From NCBI GenBank assembly GCA_045593725.1, contig JAZNXE010000002.1:1-8386 (forward strand): a DNA stretch of 8,386 nucleotides, in the 5' to 3' direction. A model generated the notes under the pieces. The model searched no databases and was not told the DNA's origin. It saw nothing but the letters and a program-made list of their open reading frames with translations. Position numbers and translations under genes: made by a program. Shown one piece after another: positions 5,462-8,386 of the stretch. Position 1 is the first letter of the stretch. The number at the start of each line of letters is the position of its first letter. Origin of the DNA: HGM12713 sp045593725 (lineage in GTDB: Bacteria; Bacillota; Clostridia; Oscillospirales; CAG-272).

Positions 5462-7012
5462 ATGAAGAGGATAGCTTGCGTTTTAATACTTTTGGTAGCT
5501 ACGGTTGCCATCCTTTTTCTTGCTTCCTGTTCTTCGGAGAACGACAATGGGCTTAGTGAGTACAACCAGCTCTTGGAATCTGTATCTCAGAGCGATGATA
5601 AGGAGGAGCCTGAGCCATTTGCGGAGAAGGTGTACATAATAATACCGAGGTCTTGCTCGGGGGAGCTTTCCTTAAAGGCTCACGAGCTTGCGGACGCAAT
5701 AAAAGAAAAGACGGGCGTATATGCTTTGGTGAAATACGATAACGAGGATATAAGTGTAAATGATGACGAGCTGACGGTGCTTCTCGGTAATACGGAACGC
5801 CTTGAATCCCGAGAAGCGATAAAGCCTTTGAGGTATGAGGACTACGTTTGCAGGTGGGATAAGGGCAGTATAATCCTCGGTGGCAGGCACGACGAGGCTA
5901 CCATAAAGGCTGTTGATAGATTTATGGATGAGATACTTCACGGGGCATCCAATGCCTGTCTTATGAGCGAGGGAGCGTATTTTGAAAATATAGTACAGAG
6001 AGATATATCGTCGGTGACTCTCAACGGATACGATCTATACGATTATACTTTGGTATATTCGAAGGAGAATTTCTTTGGAGAAAAGGAAATGGCGGAGCTT
6101 CTGAGGGCCTATGCGGTAAGCAAGAGCGGATATATGCTTGATATTATTCCCGATACGCGGGTGGACTCAAACACGGGTAAGATAATATCCGTAAGCGGAC
6201 TATCTGATACGGACGGTGCCGCCATAAGAAATCAAGAGAAAAATATAATCGTAAGCGGAGCGGGGCAATACGAGCTGTCGGCATCGGTCGCTCGGTTCGC
6301 GGAGAAATTGTTTGAGGACGTAATTGACGGCAAAGCAAATGCTATCGTTTCTGATATAAATATACCGTGCGAAGGAAAATCGCTGAAGATCTGCTATGCT
6401 GTTTCAAAAAGCGCTAATAATTATGATACGGAGTTTATTGACAGGTGGTCCGCTTTGGTTCAAAACGGCAAATACGATATTATAATTTTTGATCGAATCG
6501 ATTCTTGGCTTTTGGAACACGTGGAGAAAAACAATTATGATTATGAATATATTCCCCTGACCGACAGTAATGGTAAGGTGTATCCCGTAATGTATAACAG
6601 GGATGCTTTTCAAAGCTTTGAGTGTAGTATTTCATACATTGCCATAGAAATCAAAGCCAAGGTGGAGGGAGAATTGGAGGAGCGCAGGATAGTTGTGTCA
6701 CTCACCTCGGCAGCGGAGGCCGTTAATTTGTTGCTTGAGGGTTCTACCGCGTATGATATGTTCGTATTGAAGGAAGAGCTTTCTGAGGAAACAGAGAAGG
6801 CATATGGGCTGTCACTTCTGGGAAGCGAGAGCTGGAGCCTTAACGGCTCTCAATCCAAAATGGTATTTTACACTAAAGAGGCTTTGTTACCCAAGGCAGA
6901 ATTGAAAGCAGACGGCGGTATCTTTGAAAGCGGAGTGAATTTGTTTGTGTCGGCAGAGCTTTCTCCAAGAGTATGCGCGGAGCTTGAAAAGTTAAAAAAT
7001 ACCTTGAAATGA
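5462..7012 (+). CDS. exported lipoprotein, function unknown; GH-associated-like N domain plus degenerate EEP-like C region
   Basis: A lipoprotein signal peptide is clear: MKR, a hydrophobic core at 4-19 and the lipobox LASC with Cys23. A polar, acidic linker runs to about 55. Residues 57-165 (VYIIIPRSCSGE..., LLGNTER at 107-113, GGRHDEAT at 140-147) resemble the small alpha/beta domain found in front of glycoside hydrolase catalytic domains. Residues about 305-510 follow the order of an endonuclease/exonuclease/phosphatase fold: LKICYAVS at 308, YDIIIFDRID at 338-347, VYPVMYNRDAF at 373-383 and SGVNLFVSAEL at 490. The usual catalytic residues are absent (YN to YA, QE to DR, no GDFN, no SDH). 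I infer a binding or pseudoenzyme role at the cell surface. AGGAG (5450-5454) supports the start. It shares an operon with yigZ, with no obvious functional link, and its 3' end overlaps the convergent gene by 21 bp. Confidence 0.75.
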   Translation: MKRIACVLILLVATVAILFLASCSSENDNGLSEYNQLLESVSQSDDKEEPEPFAEKVYIIIPRSCSGELSLKAHELADAIKEKTGVYALVKYDNEDISVNDDELTVLLGNTERLESREAIKPLRYEDYVCRWDKGSIILGGRHDEATIKAVDRFMDEILHGASNACLMSEGAYFENIVQRDISSVTLNGYDLYDYTLVYSKENFFGEKEMAELLRAYAVSKSGYMLDIIPDTRVDSNTGKIISVSGLSDTDGAAIRNQEKNIIVSGAGQYELSASVARFAEKLFEDVIDGKANAIVSDINIPCEGKSLKICYAVSKSANNYDTEFIDRWSALVQNGKYDIIIFDRIDSWLLEHVEKNNYDYEYIPLTDSNGKVYPVMYNRDAFQSFECSISYIAIEIKAKVEGELEERRIVVSLTSAAEAVNLLLEGSTAYDMFVLKEELSEETEKAYGLSLLGSESWSLNGSQSKMVFYTKEALLPKAELKADGGIFESGVNLFVSAELSPRVCAELEKLKNTLK

Positions 7013-7354
7013 TATCCGTTCATACAGTGATATGTCGTCGCAAAGCTCGTAGATTACCGTGCATACGCGACTTATCTCGGGCAGATTGCGTGTGCTTATT
7101 GCCAATTCAAGAGAAGCCATAAGCTCGTTCATATGCTCTATCTTTGCCTCGGCTGCGGTAAGGCGAAGTATTCTTTGATGCTTTTTCCAATAATTTTTAA
7201 GGGTTAAAAATGCTTCTGCCTTATTCTCGGCGGATTCTGTCAGCCGTGTGTATTTTGCTATGCCATCGGTAGCGGCGCATACGTAAATTGAATTTACTAC
7301 TATGCCGCCCAAAATGAGTGAAAAAAGCACAAGCGCGGCAATGAAGGCTCTCAT
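6992..7354 (-). CDS. DUF4363 family membrane-anchored protein
   Basis: A 120-residue protein with one N-terminal membrane segment or signal anchor (about 4-21), then a helical soluble part with KNYWKKHQRILRL (about 53-65) and an acidic, alpha-helical C-terminus ending DDISLYERISFQGIF. This layout, size and pairing with a DUF421 gene match the uncharacterised DUF4363 family of Clostridia as I recall it. Its ATG overlaps the stop of the DUF421 gene in an ATGA (7351-7354), so translation is probably coupled and the products may act together at the membrane. Its last 21 bp overlap the end of the convergent lipoprotein gene. The molecular function is not known. Confidence 0.75.
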   Translation of the reverse strand: MRAFIAALVLFSLILGGIVVNSIYVCAATDGIAKYTRLTESAENKAEAFLTLKNYWKKHQRILRLTAAEAKIEHMNELMASLELAISTRNLPEISRVCTVIYELCDDISLYERISFQGIF

Positions 7355-8028
7355 TTTTTCTTCTCCTTGGTAATTATCTTTATATCCTGAGCGTCGTTTA
7401 TCATCATAAGATATACGTCGTTTATGTCAAGTTCTTTCTTTTTAAGCATTGAGCGTACTGAGCTTTCGGTTAAATCGAGCTGGGTCATTCCATGCTTGTT
7501 GAGGCTTCCTTGCTCTATTATTATATGGAAGAGTCCGCTTTCTTTTGGTTTAAGGTGCAGCTGCTCTGCACTGGGCTGACGGAAGCGGGCTTTTTGTATT
7601 ACTGTTATTTTTCCGTTTTGCTCAAGGATAGCGTATTTTATTTGCGAAATGTCATCTACGCTCTGACTTCTAAGCTCACTGAACAGCTCATCAAAGGATA
7701 GACGGGCGTCACGCATGGCCTTCTGTGATATTACGCCATCCTTTATCAGGGTGGAGGGACGGGCGGTAAAAATGTTTTTCAGCTTTGGAGATTTCGCCAA
7801 AATCATAGAAATTACTACCTCGAGCGTGAGCAGTATGGTTATGGGAACAATGGCATGAAGAAAAGGTATTTCAGGCTCGGTTATTGGTAGTGACGCGATT
7901 TCCGATATGAGGAATGTGGTGATAAGGTCGGATACCTCCAGCTCGCCTATCTGGCGCTTTCCCATTAGGCGCATTACCACTATAAGCAGTGCATAAATAA
8001 GAATTGTGCGAAAAAGAACCGTTACCAT
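7351..8028 (-). CDS. DUF421 / YetF-type membrane protein
   Basis: A 225-residue protein of the DUF421 (YetF, YcaP, YrbG) family. Three membrane segments lie at about 3-21, 32-48 and 57-78, with the signature RLMGKRQIGELEVSDLI at 20-36 after the first. The soluble C-terminal part has RPSTLIKDGVI at 90-100 and ARLSFDELFSELRSQ at 108-122, both family hallmarks, and a lysine-rich tail. Relatives are found in spore-former membranes, including the 2Duf protein of a mobile spoVA operon linked to spore resistance, but no spoVA gene is nearby. ATG 8028 is chosen because GAGGT (8033-8037) lies just upstream and the family begins directly with the first membrane helix. A frame back to 8109 lacks a ribosome site and would add a poorly fitting leader. 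Confidence 0.92.
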   Translation of the reverse strand: MVTVLFRTILIYALLIVVMRLMGKRQIGELEVSDLITTFLISEIASLPITEPEIPFLHAIVPITILLTLEVVISMILAKSPKLKNIFTARPSTLIKDGVISQKAMRDARLSFDELFSELRSQSVDDISQIKYAILEQNGKITVIQKARFRQPSAEQLHLKPKESGLFHIIIEQGSLNKHGMTQLDLTESSVRSMLKKKELDINDVYLMMINDAQDIKIITKEKKK

Positions 8029-8052
8029 AGATACCTCACGAAGCGTTTTTAG

Positions 8053-8082
8053 TAGTATTTGCGTGTTTTTGCTTAAAAATAC
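8053..8082 (-). promoter_or_regulatory. weak sigma-F/G-like promoter candidate for the DUF421 operon
   Basis: On the minus strand GTATT (8078-8082), an 18-bp spacer and AATACTA (8053-8059) resemble the forespore consensus (about GNATR and CATNNTA), with one mismatch in each box. No good sigma-A promoter is visible for this operon. The match is short and could be chance in A/T-rich DNA. Confidence 0.25.
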
Positions 8083-8116
8083 CCCTATGGCTTGAAGGCT
8101 AATGTGCATAATTTAC

Positions 8117-8183
8117 AAAACGTCAAAAAACAACTAAAAAACCTCAAAAATCTCTTGACAAAGGGAAGAATAAGTGATAGAAT
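8117..8183 (+). promoter_or_regulatory. upstream tandem promoter (P1) of a probable rRNA operon, with phased A-tracts
   Basis: TTGACA (8155-8160), a 17-bp spacer and TAGAAT (8178-8183) with an extended TG (TGATAGAAT) form a strong promoter. Upstream, four A-tracts end at 8120, 8130, 8141 and 8150, about one helical turn apart. This is typical of bent, UP-element-like DNA at rRNA promoters. Confidence 0.8.
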
Positions 8184-8210
8184 AGACAAGCTATCCGCGA
8201 GGATATTGTC

Positions 8211-8282
8211 AAAAAGATTTTCAAAAAAATCGAAAAAACTTACAAAAAAGGTATTGACAATGCAAAAGCGGTGTGGTATAAT
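8211..8282 (+). promoter_or_regulatory. downstream tandem promoter (P2) of a probable rRNA operon, with A-tracts
   Basis: TTGACA (8254-8259), a 17-bp spacer and TATAAT (8277-8282) with an extended TG (TGGTATAAT) match the consensus exactly. A-tracts end at 8215, 8229, 8238 and 8249, the last three about 10 bp apart. Transcription should begin near 8289. Confidence 0.88.
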
Positions 8283-8288
8283 ACTAAG

Positions 8289-8386
8289 GCTGTCGCACAA
8301 AAAGGCAGCAAACGGTCATTGAAAATTGAACAACAAGAGATAAGTACAAAGCAAATTGCAAGTGCGAAATACTAATCTCGTCGATA
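8289..8386 (+). promoter_or_regulatory. probable pre-16S rRNA leader, cut by the window edge
   Basis: The transcript from P2 carries CATTGAAAATTGAAC (8318-8332), resembling the TTTGAAAACT-type antitermination/boxA region of Firmicutes rRNA leaders and spacers. A hairpin follows: GAGAT-A-AGTA (8337-8346) pairs with TACT-A-ATCTC (8370-8379) with one A-A mismatch. No rRNA is yet visible, so the call rests on the tandem promoters and leader style. Another stable RNA operon is possible. Confidence 0.6.

Larger units (their letters stand above)
8029..8386. other. gene-free divergent regulatory region
   Basis: About 360 bp without a credible gene separates the minus-strand DUF421 operon from the rightward tandem promoters. 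An open frame at 8092-8322 encodes a lysine-rich peptide only because the A-tracts read as Lys and Asn codons. It runs across both promoters, so it is not taken as a gene. Confidence 0.75.

Noticed and set aside
5185..5565. 126-residue minus-strand open frame across the yigZ-lipoprotein junction
   Set aside because: It crosses two well-supported genes and the ribosome site of the second; no features of its own.
8092..8322. 76-residue lysine-rich open frame on the + strand
   Set aside because: It has no ribosome site, runs through both tandem promoters, and its Lys/Asn richness comes from A-tracts.

Overview
The window reads as chromosomal core DNA of an endospore-forming member of the Clostridia, probably an uncultured gut lineage of the Oscillospiraceae/Christensenellales type. 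The main evidence is an adjacent spoIIGA-sigE pair encoding the mother-cell sporulation factor and its processing protease. Supporting evidence is strong Shine-Dalgarno sites (AGGAGG type), sigma-A promoters close to TTGACA-17-TATAAT, and a palindromic repeat of a kind I remember from such genomes. The genus-level placement is inference.

Left part (1-1205): bases 1-275 carry no gene. They hold a 110-bp palindromic repeat (77-186) and the terminator of ribF. RibF (riboflavin kinase/FAD synthetase) runs leftwards to 276. A divergent intergenic region (1206-1344) holds a ribF promoter on the minus strand and a TATAAT with a possible Spo0A box facing spoIIGA.

Middle (1345-5451, all +): spoIIGA and sigE form a tight operon. 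rpmE (ribosomal protein L31, four-cysteine zinc form) has its own strong promoter, a leader hairpin and a terminator. hflX (ribosome-associated GTPase) ends in its own terminator. A consensus sigma-A promoter then drives a YigZ/IMPACT-family gene, followed 10 nt later by a large lipoprotein gene (5462-7012).

Right part (6992-8386): a DUF421 (YetF-type) membrane protein gene and a DUF4363 gene form a minus-strand operon with a 4-bp ATGA overlap. The DUF4363 gene converges on the lipoprotein gene and overlaps it by 21 bp. Bases 8029-8386 hold no gene. They contain two tandem consensus promoters, each preceded by phased A-tracts, and a leader resembling a pre-16S rRNA leader, so an rRNA operon probably starts just past the right edge.

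Most of the window is ordinary housekeeping and sporulation DNA. I see no defence system, phage, transposase or CRISPR. The most unusual items are the lipoprotein, whose second half looks like an endonuclease/exonuclease/phosphatase fold that has lost its catalytic residues, the palindromic repeat, the promoter architecture upstream of spoIIGA, and the dyad and bent DNA around the putative rRNA promoters.
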